Below are positions 1-9,129 of a stretch of DNA of 64,000 nucleotides, one piece after another. Under the pieces are notes generated by a model. That model ran no database searches and was not told the DNA's origin. It saw nothing but the letters and a program-made list of their open reading frames with translations. Every line of letters starts with the position of its first letter. The first letter of the stretch is position 1. This DNA is from Burkholderiales bacterium (GTDB taxonomy: Bacteria > Pseudomonadota > Gammaproteobacteria > Burkholderiales > Burkholderiaceae_C). A program made the position numbers and the translations under genes. Where the stretch lies: positions 1 to 64,000 of the forward strand of contig CANHVY010000004.1 of NCBI GenBank assembly GCA_947464185.1, in the 5' to 3' direction.

Positions 1-1021
1 GCAGCGACAAGGCGAGGGCGGAGACCAGGAAGGCCACCAGCAGCACGCTGAAGGCCAGCGGATGCTTGCCGAACAGTCGGAATCCGTCGCGCAGCACGCG
101 CTCGAAGTGCGTGGGGTCCTTCGGCTGAAGCAGGGCCGCATCGCGCGGCAGGAACCAGTCCCACAGGCGCGACAGCCAGAACCGGAACGCGGCCGCGCGC
201 AGCAGCGCGGGCAGCAGGCGCAGTTCAGCAGGCGTGAGCAGCCGCTCGCCTTGGTAGGCTGCCAGGAAGGGAACCGCCAGTTCCTCGACCAGGCGCCCGC
301 TGGCATGGTCGATGCACCAGTCGTTCAGGCACACCGCCACGTCGAACAGCAAGGTGTCGGTCCCTGCGAAGTAGAAGTCGAAGAACCCACACAGCCGGTC
401 TTCACCGGCCGTCTCGTCGAACATCACGTTGTCGCGGAACAGGTCGGCATGGATGGGCCCGCGGGGCAGGGCAGACCCTGCGGGTGACTCGGCCAGGTGG
501 CGCTGGAACGCCAACTCCGACTGCAAGAGCTCGGCCACCTCGGCTGGCACGTGAGGCAGCACCACCGGCACGGTCTCCAGCCACCATGAAAGCCCTCGCA
601 GGTGAGGCTGGTGCAAGGGGAAGTCGGCGCCCGCACGGTGCATGCGGGCCAGCATGGCCCCCACCTGCTCGGCGTGCAGTGCGCCGGGGGCCAGCCGGTG
701 GCTGCCGGGCAGGCGGGTGACCACCGCGGAGGGCTTTCCCGACAGTGTGTGCACCAGCGAGCCACGTTCGTCCGCCTGAGGGGCCGGCACGGGGATCCCG
801 TGGGCGGCCAGGTGGCGCATCAGTTCCAGGTAGTACGGCAACTGCTCCCGTGGCAAGCGCTCGAACAGCGTCAACACCCACTGCCCCTGGGCGGTGGTGG
901 CGTAGTAGTTGGTGTTCTCGATGCCGGAGCGTATGCCCCGCAGATCGGTCAGCGCACCCAGGCCCAGGCGGCGCAGCAGGGCATCGGCGTCAGAAGGGGC
1001 CACCTCCGTGTAGACGGCCAT
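1..1021 (-). CDS. thrB: Homoserine kinase ThrB (type II, APH fold), 3' end beyond the window
   Basis: The minus-strand frame opens at ATG 1021 with MAVYTEV and stays open to the left edge, about 340 codons. The first 300 residues read as the aminoglycoside-phosphotransferase-like homoserine kinase of proteobacteria: ENTNYY near residue 32, the catalytic-loop segment GPIHADLFRDN near 195, and GFFDFYFAG carrying the second metal-binding Asp. The enzyme phosphorylates homoserine in threonine synthesis and is cytoplasmic. It is divergent from polA with 179 bases between the starts. The oddity is at the end. After the usual ThrB tail (DPTHFERVLR) the frame continues without a stop into a hydrophobic stretch, LFGKHPLAF then VLLVAFLVSALALSL. 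That stretch resembles the start of the BPSS1780-type membrane proteins that often follow thrB in this order. Whether this is a fusion or an overlapping second gene cannot be decided inside the window. Confidence 0.85.
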   Translation of the reverse strand, partial: MAVYTEVAPSDADALLRRLGLGALTDLRGIRSGIENTNYYATTAQGQWVLTLFERLPREQLPYYLELMRHLAAHGIPVPAPQADERGSLVHTLSGKPSAVVTRLPGSHRLAPGALHAEQVGAMLARMHRAGADFPLHQPHLRGLSWWLETVPVVLPHVPAEVAELLQSELAFQRHLAESPAGSALPRGPIHADLFRDNVMFDETAGEDRLCGFFDFYFAGTDTLLFDVAVCLNDWCIDHASGRLVEELAVPFLAAYQGERLLTPAELRLLPALLRAAAFRFWLSRLWDWFLPRDAALLQPKDPTHFERVLRDGFRLFGKHPLAFSVLLVAFLVSALALSL

Positions 1022-1200
1022 CAGCAGGGCCCCCGTCGGGCGGACAGGTGTCGGGGCGTCCTCGCGTTGCTCATGCCTGGAATTCTAGGCGGGGGGTGCG
1101 CAGGGGGGGCTGCCTGCCAGCCGGCCCCGGTGCCGCCCCACAATGCTGGCCACACAAACGCCGCAGACACTGCCCGCGACGAAAGAGACCCGAGGTCCTG

Positions 1201-4011
1201 ATGAGCGAACACACCTTGCTGCTGGTGGATGGATCCAGCTACCTCTACCGCGCCTACCACGCCATGCCGGACCTGCGCGGGCCAGACGGCTTCCCCACGG
1301 GTGCCGTGCACGGCATGGTGGCGATGATGAAGCGCCTGCGCGAGCAGGTGCCTGCCGCTCACGCCGCCTGTGTGTTCGATGCCAAGGGCGACACCTTCCG
1401 CAATGCCTGGTATGGCGAGTACAAGGCCCATCGTCCGCCCATGCCCGAGGCGCTGGCCCAGCAGATCGGGCCCATCCACGAAGTGGTGCGCCTGTTGGGA
1501 TGGCCGGTGCTGGAGGTGCCGGGCATCGAGGCGGATGACGCCATCGGCACGCTCGCCCGCGTGGGTGCGGCCAGCGGGCACCGGGTGGTGATCTCCACGG
1601 GCGACAAGGATCTGGCGCAGTTGGTGACGCCTGCGGTCACGCTGATCAACACCATGAGCAACGAGACGCTGGACGAGGCCGGGGTGCTGGCGAAGTTCGG
1701 CGTGCCTCCGGAGCGCATCGTCGACTACCTCTCGTTGATCGGTGATGCGGTGGACAACGTGCCCGGTGTGGACAAGGTGGGCCCCAAGACGGCGGCCAAG
1801 TGGCTGGCGGACCACGGCTCGCTGGACGGTGTCATCGCGGCAGCCGCTTCCATCAAAGGTGTGGCGGGCGACAACCTGCGCGGGGCCCTGGACTGGCTGC
1901 CGCAGGCGCGGCGTCTGGTGACCGTGGTGACCGATTGCGACCTGGCCGGCCATGTGCCCGGGTGGCCGGCGCTGGACGACCTGGCGCTCCAGGACGTGAA
2001 CCGCCAGGGGCTGCTCGACTTTTTCGCCCGCTACGGCTTCAAGAGCTGGCGGCGAGAGCTGGAGGAGGGAGGCGGCCTGCAGGTGTCGGCCTCGGTGGCC
2101 GCCTCCGGGTCAGGGGCACGGGCAGGCTCAAGTGAAGGATCGCCGGAAGCAGCGGCAGACGGCCCCGGTGAGGCCGCGGCCGCTGCCGCGCGCGCCCTGC
2201 CCATTGCCCGGGAGTACGAGACCGTGCTGACGCGCGAGCGCCTGGACCACTGGCTGGCCGCCGTTCGCGCGGCGCCCCTGGTGGCCGTGGACACCGAGAC
2301 CGATTCATTGGACGGCATGCGTGCCCGCATCGTGGGCATCAGCCTGGCGGTGGAGCCGGGCCGGGCCGCCTACATCCCGCTCGCCCACGACGGCCCTGGC
2401 GCCCCGGCGCAACTGCCGCTGGACGAGGTGCTGGCCCTGCTGAAGCCCTGGCTGGAGGACGAGGCCGCGGCCAAGGTGGGCCAGCATGTCAAGTACGACA
2501 CCCATGTGTTCGCCAACCACGGCATCGCGCTGCGCGGCGTGCGCCATGACACCATGCTGCAGAGCTACGTGCTGGAGGCGCACAAGCCGCACAGCCTCGA
2601 GAGCCTGGCCGAACGCCACCTGGGCCGTCGAGGCCTGAGCTACGAGGAACTGTGCGGCAAGGGCGCCCACCAGATCCCGTTCGCCCAGGTGGATGTGGAG
2701 CGCGCCACGCAGTACTCGGGCGAGGACAGCGAGATGACGCTGCATGTCCACCAGGTGCTGTGGCCGCAGCTGGAGGCCTCGCCACGGCAACGCGAGGTCT
2801 ACGAGCGCATCGAGATGCCCGCCAGCGCGGTGCTGGGGCGCATCGAACGCCACGGCGTGCTGATCGACAGCGCGCTGCTCGCACGCCAGAGCAAGGACCT
2901 GGCCGAACGCATGCTGGCCATGGAGCAGGAAGCCTACGCGCTGGCCGGCCAGCCCTTCAACATGGGCTCTCCCAAGCAGATCGGCGAGATCCTGTTCGGC
3001 CGCCTGGGCCTGCCGGTGAAGAAGAAGACGGCCACGGGGGCGCCCAGCACCGATGAGGAGGTGCTGCAGGAACTGGCGGCGGACTACCCGCTGCCCGCGC
3101 GCATCCTGGAGCACCGCAGCCTGTCCAAGCTCAAGGGCACCTACACCGACAAGCTGCCGCAGATGGTCAACCCCGCCACAGGCCGGGTGCACACCCACTA
3201 CGCGCAGGCGGTGGCGGTGACGGGCCGGCTGTCCAGCAACGAGCCCAACCTGCAGAACATTCCCATCCGCACGGCCGAGGGCCGGCGCGTGCGCGAGGCC
3301 TTCATCGCCCCGCCGGGCTGGCGCATCGTCAGCGCCGACTACTCCCAGATCGAGCTGCGCATCATGGCCCACATCAGCGGCGACCCCGGCATGACGCGCG
3401 CCTTTGCCGAGGGCCAGGACATCCACCGCGCCACCGCCAGCGAGGTCTTCGGTGTGCCGCCAGCCGAGGTCAGCAGCGAGCAGCGCCGCTACGCCAAGAC
3501 CATCAACTTCGGACTGATCTACGGCATGGGCGCCTTCGGCCTGGCGCAGAGCCTGGGCATCGAGCAGAAGGCCGCGCGCGACTACATCGACCGCTACTTC
3601 GCCCGCTTCGCTGGCGTGCGCCGCTACATGGAGGAGACCAAGGCGCGTGCGGCCGAGCTCGGCTATGTGGAGACCGTCTTCGGCCGGCGCCTGGTCCTGC
3701 CCGAGATCCGTGGGGGCAACGGCCCGCGTCGCGCGGGTGCCGAGCGCCAGGCTATCAACGCGCCCATGCAGGGCACGGCGGCCGATCTCATCAAGCTGGC
3801 CATGATCGCGGTGCAGGACGCGCTGGACCGCCATGCCCTGGGCAGTCGCATGATCATGCAGGTGCACGACGAACTGGTGCTGGAGGTGCCCGAGGCTGAA
3901 CTGGAGTGGGCCTGTGCCGAGGTGCCGCGGCTCATGGCCGGCGTGGCCACGCTGAGCGTCCCGCTCCTGGCCGAGGTGGGGGTGGGGTTGAATTGGGAAG
4001 AGGCGCACTGA
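1201..4011 (+). CDS. polA: DNA polymerase I
   Basis: A 936-residue polymerase used for Okazaki-fragment maturation and repair synthesis. The open frame extends upstream, but ATG 1201 starts the conserved MSEHTLLLVDGSSYLYRAYH beginning of the 5' nuclease domain (about 1-300). The 3'-5' exonuclease domain (about 345-540) keeps its acidic motifs: DTE near residue 364, KYDTHVF and YSGEDSE. Proofreading should therefore be active. The polymerase domain (about 560-936) has motif A DYSQIELR near 713, motif B KTINFGLIYG near 765 and motif C VHDELVLEV near 888. Length and domain order match E. coli Pol I. An 884-codon frame on the opposite strand over the same DNA is a GC-bias shadow. Confidence 0.98.
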   Translation: MSEHTLLLVDGSSYLYRAYHAMPDLRGPDGFPTGAVHGMVAMMKRLREQVPAAHAACVFDAKGDTFRNAWYGEYKAHRPPMPEALAQQIGPIHEVVRLLGWPVLEVPGIEADDAIGTLARVGAASGHRVVISTGDKDLAQLVTPAVTLINTMSNETLDEAGVLAKFGVPPERIVDYLSLIGDAVDNVPGVDKVGPKTAAKWLADHGSLDGVIAAAASIKGVAGDNLRGALDWLPQARRLVTVVTDCDLAGHVPGWPALDDLALQDVNRQGLLDFFARYGFKSWRRELEEGGGLQVSASVAASGSGARAGSSEGSPEAAADGPGEAAAAAARALPIAREYETVLTRERLDHWLAAVRAAPLVAVDTETDSLDGMRARIVGISLAVEPGRAAYIPLAHDGPGAPAQLPLDEVLALLKPWLEDEAAAKVGQHVKYDTHVFANHGIALRGVRHDTMLQSYVLEAHKPHSLESLAERHLGRRGLSYEELCGKGAHQIPFAQVDVERATQYSGEDSEMTLHVHQVLWPQLEASPRQREVYERIEMPASAVLGRIERHGVLIDSALLARQSKDLAERMLAMEQEAYALAGQPFNMGSPKQIGEILFGRLGLPVKKKTATGAPSTDEEVLQELAADYPLPARILEHRSLSKLKGTYTDKLPQMVNPATGRVHTHYAQAVAVTGRLSSNEPNLQNIPIRTAEGRRVREAFIAPPGWRIVSADYSQIELRIMAHISGDPGMTRAFAEGQDIHRATASEVFGVPPAEVSSEQRRYAKTINFGLIYGMGAFGLAQSLGIEQKAARDYIDRYFARFAGVRRYMEETKARAAELGYVETVFGRRLVLPEIRGGNGPRRAGAERQAINAPMQGTAADLIKLAMIAVQDALDRHALGSRMIMQVHDELVLEVPEAELEWACAEVPRLMAGVATLSVPLLAEVGVGLNWEEAH

Positions 4012-4095
4012 AGTCAACCTGTTCCCGTGGCCCGCAAGCACAGATACTTGTCCCATCCGTTCCCGATTCCCTTCATTCGCAAGGAGCACCGCACC

Positions 4096-4971
4096 ATGGT
4101 TCGTGATGACTTTGATCTCCTCGTGTCGTCTCAGGGCCTGAGCCGTCGCGGCTTCGGGCGCACCGCGCTGGGGGCGGGATTTGCCGCCGCCGTCATGCCC
4201 GTGGTGGCGCAGACGGCCATCAAGACCGATGCCCAGGGACTGGTGACTGGCGAGGTGGACATTCCGGTGGGCAGTTTCAAGATGCCCGCCTACCGTGCTG
4301 CGCCGGTGGGCAAGACCCAGGCGCCGGTGATCTTCGTCATCAGCGAGATCTTCGGCGTGCACGAGTACATCGCCGACGTGGCGCGCCGCTTTGCCAAGGC
4401 TGGGTACTTCGCCATCGCGCCGGAACTGTTCGTGCGGCAGGGCGACGCCCAGTCCTACGGGGAGATCGCCAAACTGCAGGCCGAGGTCATCTCCAAGGTG
4501 CCCGACGCCCAGGTCATGGGTGATTTGGACGCTTGCGCCGCCTGGGCGCGGAGCGAGGGCGCCGACGCCACCAAGCTGGGCGTGACGGGCTTCTGCTGGG
4601 GCGGTCGCATCACCTGGCTGTATGCCGCACACAACCCGGCGGTGAAGGCTGGCGTGGCCTGGTATGGACGTCTGGTGGGCAATGCCACGCCGCTCACCCC
4701 TCGCCACCCGGTGGATTTGGCTGGCGAGTTGAAGGCGCCTGTGCTTGGACTCTATGGAGCGGCCGACACCGGCATTCCCCTGGACACGGTGGAGCGGATG
4801 AAGGCGGCGCTGGCTGCCGGCAGCTCCGCGGCCCGGGCCAGCGAGTTCCAGGTCTATGCCGACGCCCCCCATGCCTTCCATGCCGACTATCGCCCCTCGT
4901 TCCGCAAGGAGGCGGCCGAGGACGGCTGGCAGCGCTGCCTGGGCTGGATGCGCAAGCACGGCGTGGCCTGA
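4096..4971 (+). CDS. Dienelactone hydrolase family protein with Tat-type leader
   Basis: A 291-residue alpha/beta hydrolase of the dienelactone hydrolase family. ATG 4096 is preceded by AAGGAG at 4081-4086; a GTG 69 bases upstream is in frame but lacks such a site. The N-terminus has a twin-arginine-like leader (LSRRGFGRTALGAG, residues about 15-28, then an Ala-rich hydrophobic run), so export through Tat is inferred. The nucleophile is the Cys in GFCWGG near 165, the acid is Asp in GAADTGIP near 223 and the His is in APHAFHADYR near 260. This is the Cys-Asp-His triad of the family. Family members hydrolyse dienelactone in chlorocatechol pathways, but many are general carboxylesterases. No catechol genes lie nearby, so the substrate is unknown. 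Confidence 0.9.
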   Translation: MVRDDFDLLVSSQGLSRRGFGRTALGAGFAAAVMPVVAQTAIKTDAQGLVTGEVDIPVGSFKMPAYRAAPVGKTQAPVIFVISEIFGVHEYIADVARRFAKAGYFAIAPELFVRQGDAQSYGEIAKLQAEVISKVPDAQVMGDLDACAAWARSEGADATKLGVTGFCWGGRITWLYAAHNPAVKAGVAWYGRLVGNATPLTPRHPVDLAGELKAPVLGLYGAADTGIPLDTVERMKAALAAGSSAARASEFQVYADAPHAFHADYRPSFRKEAAEDGWQRCLGWMRKHGVA

Positions 4972-5028
4972 GGCTGGCCTGCCGGGTGCCTCACGGTGGG
5001 TGTTGACAGCGTCTGTATGCTCTGAAGC

Positions 5029-5814
5029 ATGACCCTGCTCTACATCGTCGTGGCCACGTTGGCTGGTGGCATCCTGTCGGTCCTGGTGGCCGCCTCCCTG
5101 ACCGTCGCCCTGCTGGGGCGCGTGGTGCAGGGGTTGGTCAGTCTGTCAGCCGGGGTGCTGCTGGGCACTTCGCTGCTGCATGTGCTGCCCGAGGCCTTCG
5201 AAAGCGGCGCCGCCGATCCGCACGACCTGTTCCTCACCCTCCTGATCGGCTTGTTGTCCTTCTGGCTGCTGGAAAAGGCCGAGCTCTACCGCCACGGCCA
5301 CCATCACGAAGGCGACGGCCACCACCACCATCACGAGTTCGATGCCCACCAGGCCGGCAAGGGAGGTTTCAGCATCCTGCTGGGCGACAGCATCCACAAC
5401 TTCTGCGACGGCATCATCATCGCGGCCGCCTTCCTGGCGGATGTGCAACTGGGCATCGTCACGGCCATGGCCGTGGTGGCGCACGAAATCCCCCAGGAGG
5501 CCGGTGACTACATCGTGCTGCTGAATGCCGGCTTCTCCCGGCGCAAGGCGCTGATGTTCAACGCCTTGTCGGGGCTGGCGGCGGTGCTGGGCGGGGTGGT
5601 GGGCTACTTCGTCGTCGGGCCCTGGGAGAGCCTGTTCCCCTACCTGCTGGTGGTGGCTGCCAGCAGCTTCATCTACGTGGCCGTGGCCGACCTGCTGCCG
5701 CAGTTGCAGCAGCGCCTGTCATGGCGGCAGGTGCTGGCGCAGATCGCCTGGCTGGGGGCGGGCCTTGCCCTGGTGACCGCCGCCACGGGCGTGCTCCACA
5801 GCCACGCCCACTGA
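5029..5814 (+). CDS. ZIP family metal (zinc/iron) transporter
   Basis: A 261-residue polytopic inner-membrane protein with about eight hydrophobic segments. The two family signatures in the central helices are present: HNFCDGIIIAAAF near residue 122 and HEIPQEAGD near 151, whose His/Glu/Asp residues form the binuclear metal pathway. A loop around residues 86-105 is very rich in His (RHGHHHEGDGHHHHHEFDAH), as is usual for cytoplasmic metal-sensing loops in ZIP proteins, and the C-terminus ends HSHAH. ZIP proteins move divalent metals into the cytoplasm. Which metal is carried cannot be read from sequence. No Zur or Fur box was recognised in the 57 bases upstream. Confidence 0.92.
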   Translation: MTLLYIVVATLAGGILSVLVAASLTVALLGRVVQGLVSLSAGVLLGTSLLHVLPEAFESGAADPHDLFLTLLIGLLSFWLLEKAELYRHGHHHEGDGHHHHHEFDAHQAGKGGFSILLGDSIHNFCDGIIIAAAFLADVQLGIVTAMAVVAHEIPQEAGDYIVLLNAGFSRRKALMFNALSGLAAVLGGVVGYFVVGPWESLFPYLLVVAASSFIYVAVADLLPQLQQRLSWRQVLAQIAWLGAGLALVTAATGVLHSHAH

Positions 5815-5842
5815 ACGGGCCTGCCGCGCCACTTCCAGGCGC

Positions 5843-6277
5843 TCAGCGGATCACCAGCACTGGCAAGGTGCTGTGGGTCAGCACCTTCTGGGTCTCGCTG
5901 CCCAGCAGCAGCGCGCCCAGCCCGCGGCGGCCGTGGGACGCCATGACCACCAGGTCACAGTCCTTGGCCTTGGCATGGTCCAGGATGGCCTCCCAAGGGT
6001 GCAGCGCCTCCACCGTGGCCCCTTCGGCCGTGACACCATGGGCCCGCGCGGCCTCCAGCGCCGCCGTCACCCGCGCCTGCGCCGTGCGCTCCTGCGCGTC
6101 GAAGAACTCCTGGGGCGGCACGGGTTGCATTTCCGAGATGGCGCTGTACGGAAAGGGCTCTTTCACGCTCAGCACCTCCAGCCGCGCACCCGTCAGCCGC
6201 GCGAGTGAGGCTGCCGCCTGCAGGGCGCGGGTGGACATCTCCGATCCATCGGTGGGCACAAGAACTCGCTGGTACAT
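5843..6277 (-). CDS. Universal stress protein, UspA family (nucleotide-binding type)
   Basis: A 144-residue single-domain UspA protein. The start chosen is ATG 6277 (MYQRVLVPTDGSE), because AAGGAG lies 7 bases upstream at 6290-6285 and the length fits the family; a longer frame upstream has no support. VLVPTDGS at the N-terminus and GRRGLGALLLGSETQKV near the C-terminus match the G-x2-G-x9-G-S/T ATP-binding pattern, so this belongs to the ATP-binding subgroup. Such proteins accumulate in growth arrest and stress. The gene converges with the ZIP transporter, 28 bases apart. Confidence 0.93.
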   Translation of the reverse strand: MYQRVLVPTDGSEMSTRALQAAASLARLTGARLEVLSVKEPFPYSAISEMQPVPPQEFFDAQERTAQARVTAALEAARAHGVTAEGATVEALHPWEAILDHAKAKDCDLVVMASHGRRGLGALLLGSETQKVLTHSTLPVLVIR

Positions 6278-6445
6278 CGCCAATCTCCTTTTCATCCACG
6301 TCGCCCCGCCAGGTGGAGCGCCAGGAAGAAGTCTGAAGGTTTGGCGCGCGCCTGCCTTGATGCCCGTCAAGCGCCTGCGATCCCGCGCTGGTAAGCGCGC
6401 GCCGAGATTGCCGGCAGCGTGTGCGGCAGCCCCCGGCTGAAGGTA

Positions 6446-7354
6446 TCAGGTGTCGCTTGGGCCGGTGACGGACGCCACCCGGGCGCGTACCCGGGTGGCG
6501 GTAATGCCGGCGCCCACGATGAGCGCCATGCCCAGCAACGTGGCCGCGCCCAGGGGATCGTCGAACACCCACACCCCCAGGCCCACGGAGAAGGCGATCC
6601 CCAGGTACTGCAAGGCGGCGTTCACCAGCGGGTGGCCGATCGTCCACGCACGTGTCATGAGCAACTGTGCAGTGGTGGCCAGCACTCCCACGGCCAGTAC
6701 CAGGCCAACGCCCGGCAACGTGTGCGCTGCCGGGCCGCCCTGCAGGGCCACCATCACGCTCCCCAGAACGATGCCGCCCACCGAGAAGTAGAAGACGATG
6801 CGGTCCTCCGGTTCGCCCATGCGTCCCAGCGCGGCCACATGCAGGTAAGCCAGTGCGGCCACCATGCCGGACATCAGGCCGGCCAGCCCGAACCAGACCT
6901 GTTGCTGGTCGATGGCCGGACGCAGCACCAGCGCGACGCCCGCGAAGCCGGCCAGCACCGTCAGCACCAGCCCCGCGCTGGCCGGTGTGCGGCCGTCTCG
7001 CGGGAACAGCAGGCTGCCTGCCACCACGAAGAGTGCCAGCCACACCGAGGACATCGAGTTCAGCGTCATGGCCGTGCCCAGCGGCAGGCCCGTGAGCGAG
7101 TAGAACCACAAGCCCAGCCCGGTGACGCCCAGTACGGCGCGCCAGAAATGCATCATCGGCACGCGGGTGCGCAGGGTGCCGCCGCGGTGGCGCACCAGAA
7201 GCGTCACGATGACGGCCCCGATGAGCGATCGGTACAACACCAGGTCAGAGGCCGGGTAATGCGCCGAGGCCAGCTTGACGCACAGGCCCATCAGCGCGAA
7301 CAGCGCCGAGGCGGCCACCATCAGCGCGGTGGCGCTGGCCCGGGGGGCTCGCAA
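6446..7354 (-). CDS. EamA/DMT-superfamily permease
   Basis: A membrane protein of about 302 residues with ten hydrophobic segments in two repeated EamA halves, typical of drug/metabolite transporters. FALMGLCVKLAS in helix 1 and the conserved LVLYRSLIGAVIV in helix 2 are characteristic. The start is uncertain. No ATG exists between the upstream stop and the first helix, so TTG 7354 is used here; the alternative is the internal ATG at residue 12, which would still keep helix 1 intact. It lies 58 bases downstream of the Rieske gene on the same strand and may be cotranscribed. The substrate is unknown. Confidence 0.85.
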   Translation of the reverse strand: MRAPRASATALMVAASALFALMGLCVKLASAHYPASDLVLYRSLIGAVIVTLLVRHRGGTLRTRVPMMHFWRAVLGVTGLGLWFYSLTGLPLGTAMTLNSMSSVWLALFVVAGSLLFPRDGRTPASAGLVLTVLAGFAGVALVLRPAIDQQQVWFGLAGLMSGMVAALAYLHVAALGRMGEPEDRIVFYFSVGGIVLGSVMVALQGGPAAHTLPGVGLVLAVGVLATTAQLLMTRAWTIGHPLVNAALQYLGIAFSVGLGVWVFDDPLGAATLLGMALIVGAGITATRVRARVASVTGPSDT

Positions 7355-7412
7355 TGACTCGGGCGCCGAGGGATTCAGCGGCTGGCCCCGCGCGGGTTCG
7401 GCCGGGTGGGAG

Positions 7413-8534
7413 TCATCCGGCTGCGGTCCCCATCACCCGGCGGTACCACTCATGGAAATGCTGCATCCCGTCTTCCATCGGGCTCTGGTAGGGCCCCGCC
7501 TCGTCGTCGCCGCGCTCCATCAGCACGCGCCGTCCGGCGTCCATGCGCTCGGCGATCTCGTCGTCCTCGACCATGGTCTCCTGGTACGCGGCCTGCTGGG
7601 CCTGGACGAACTCGGGCTCGAAGGCGGCCACTTCCTCAGGGTAGAAGAACTCCACCAGGTTCAGCGTCTGCTGCGGCCCCTTGGGATGCAGCGTGGACAC
7701 CACCAGCACCTGGGGGTACCACTCCACCATCACGGTGGGATACAGCGTCAGCCAGATGGCGCCCTGGGCCGGAGACTGGCCTTCATGACGGTCCAGCACG
7801 GCCTGATGCCAGGGGCGGTAGGTGTCCGAGCCCGGTCGCGCCAGCGCGTGGTGGATGCCCACGGTCTGCACCGAGTGCTGCGGGCCGAACTCCCAACGCA
7901 GATCTGCGCAGTCCACGAACCCCGACAGGCCGGGGTGGAAGGGGGCGACGTGGTAATCCTCCAGGTAGACCTCGATGAAGGTCTTCCAGTTGTAGTTGCA
8001 CTCGTGCACCTGGGAGGAGTGGAAGACGTAGCCGTCGAACGACAACTCGCGCTGCACGCCCAGTCCGGCCAGGTCGGCGGCGACGTCACGGCTGCCTGGG
8101 GCGTGCTCGAACAGCAGACCGTTCCAGGACTGGACCGGGTAGTTCCGCAGGTTCAGGCAGGGGTCTTCGGCGAAGTGCGGCGCCCCGATCAGGGCGCCGC
8201 TCGGGCTGTAGGTCCAGCGGTGCAGCGGGCACACGATGTTGGCGCCGGTGTGGCCACGGCCCTTGAGCATCACCGCCTGCCGGTGCCGGCACACGTTGGA
8301 CAGCACCTCCACGCCCCGGGCGGAGCGCACGAGCGCCCGGCCGTGGGCCTCGTGGGCCAGCGTCTGGAAGTCACCCACCTCGGGCACGCTGAATTCGTGC
8401 CCGAGATACCGGGGGTGCGACTGAAAGATGAGCGACTGTTCCTGGCGGAACAGACCCTCGTCGAAGTAGCTGGAAACGGACAGTTGAGAGCGGCTACGCT
8501 CAAGAGCTTGGAGACTGACGCTCAGGTCGGACAT
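7413..8534 (-). CDS. Rieske [2Fe-2S] aromatic-ring-hydroxylating oxygenase, alpha-subunit type
   Basis: A 373-residue Rieske non-heme iron oxygenase. The Rieske cluster ligands are C-R-H near residues 81-83 and CPLH near 101-104. The catalytic domain shows NWKTFIEVYLEDYHVAPFHP near 184-203, giving the Asp/Glu bridge and the two-His facial triad. ATG 8534 is preferred over ATG 8552, because the latter would place the GGAG of 8550-8547 inside the gene. The nearest relatives by layout are choline/stachydrine/phthalate-type monooxygenase alpha subunits. No reductase or ferredoxin gene lies nearby, so electrons must come from a partner encoded elsewhere. The substrate is unknown. Confidence 0.9.
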   Translation of the reverse strand: MSDLSVSLQALERSRSQLSVSSYFDEGLFRQEQSLIFQSHPRYLGHEFSVPEVGDFQTLAHEAHGRALVRSARGVEVLSNVCRHRQAVMLKGRGHTGANIVCPLHRWTYSPSGALIGAPHFAEDPCLNLRNYPVQSWNGLLFEHAPGSRDVAADLAGLGVQRELSFDGYVFHSSQVHECNYNWKTFIEVYLEDYHVAPFHPGLSGFVDCADLRWEFGPQHSVQTVGIHHALARPGSDTYRPWHQAVLDRHEGQSPAQGAIWLTLYPTVMVEWYPQVLVVSTLHPKGPQQTLNLVEFFYPEEVAAFEPEFVQAQQAAYQETMVEDDEIAERMDAGRRVLMERGDDEAGPYQSPMEDGMQHFHEWYRRVMGTAAG

Positions 8535-8834
8535 GATCCAAAGGATCTCCATGGTCAGGATGTCAAACCCCCACCCGGAGGCCCCGCGGGTGAGTCACGA
8601 TGGATCGGGCAAACCGATGTTCTGGTCCCTGCCGAAGCGGGGAGCGGATTCTACCCACGGCCCTTTGGCGTTGCCGGGGGGTCTGGTCTGTGCTGCGGGG
8701 GGTCTTTCAGCCGGGGGCTTCACGGGTCGTGCTACTGGTCGCGCCACCGGTCTCCTGGCCTGCGGCGCCCGGGCGGGCTTGCCGTTCCGGGCCCCTAGAA
8801 TCTGCACCAACCCCGGGCCTTACCGGGCCTGCCC
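8535..8834. other. Intergenic region between the Rieske gene and xseB
   Basis: Three hundred bases separate two divergent transcription units. They should hold promoters for both the Rieske oxygenase and the xseB-ispA-dxs run. I see no clear -10/-35 pair or long palindrome. Confidence 0.4.
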
Positions 8835-9095
8835 ATGTCACGAACATCCCCCCGCGCCCAACCTGAAACCGCCTCGGTCGTCGGCGAGTTGAGCTATGAG
8901 GCCGCTGCCGCGGAACTGGAGCAGTTGGTGGCCGCCATGGAGGGAGGCCAGATGCCGCTCGACCGATTGCTGGAGGGCTACAAGCGCGGTGCGGAACTGC
9001 TGGCGCTGTGCCGCTCACGGCTGAAGGCGGTGGAGGAGCAGGTCCAGGTGCTGGAAGACGGCCAACTCAAGCCGCTGGAAGCGGGCAAGGGATGA
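8835..9095 (+). CDS. xseB: Exodeoxyribonuclease VII small subunit
   Basis: An 86-residue protein. The core ([14 protein letters not shown], then [22 protein letters not shown] and the acidic VEEQVQVL) is the helical XseB fold that packs on the XseA large subunit. The complex degrades single-stranded DNA into oligonucleotides. Position immediately before ispA and dxs is the standard order in beta- and gammaproteobacteria, which supports the call. xseA is not in the window. Confidence 0.95.
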   Translation: MSRTSPRAQPETASVVGELSYEAAAAELEQLVAAMEGGQMPLDRLLEGYKRGAELLALCRSRLKAVEEQVQVLEDGQLKPLEAGKG

Positions 9096-9129
9096 GCGCC
9101 GCAATGAGTGCCACCATGGGTGCCACCGC

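Noticed and set aside
2305-4959. An 884-codon open frame antisense to polA and the dienelactone hydrolase gene
   Set aside because: It mirrors the codon bias of two certain genes on the other strand; its product is low-complexity His/Arg/Gly-rich with no family features.
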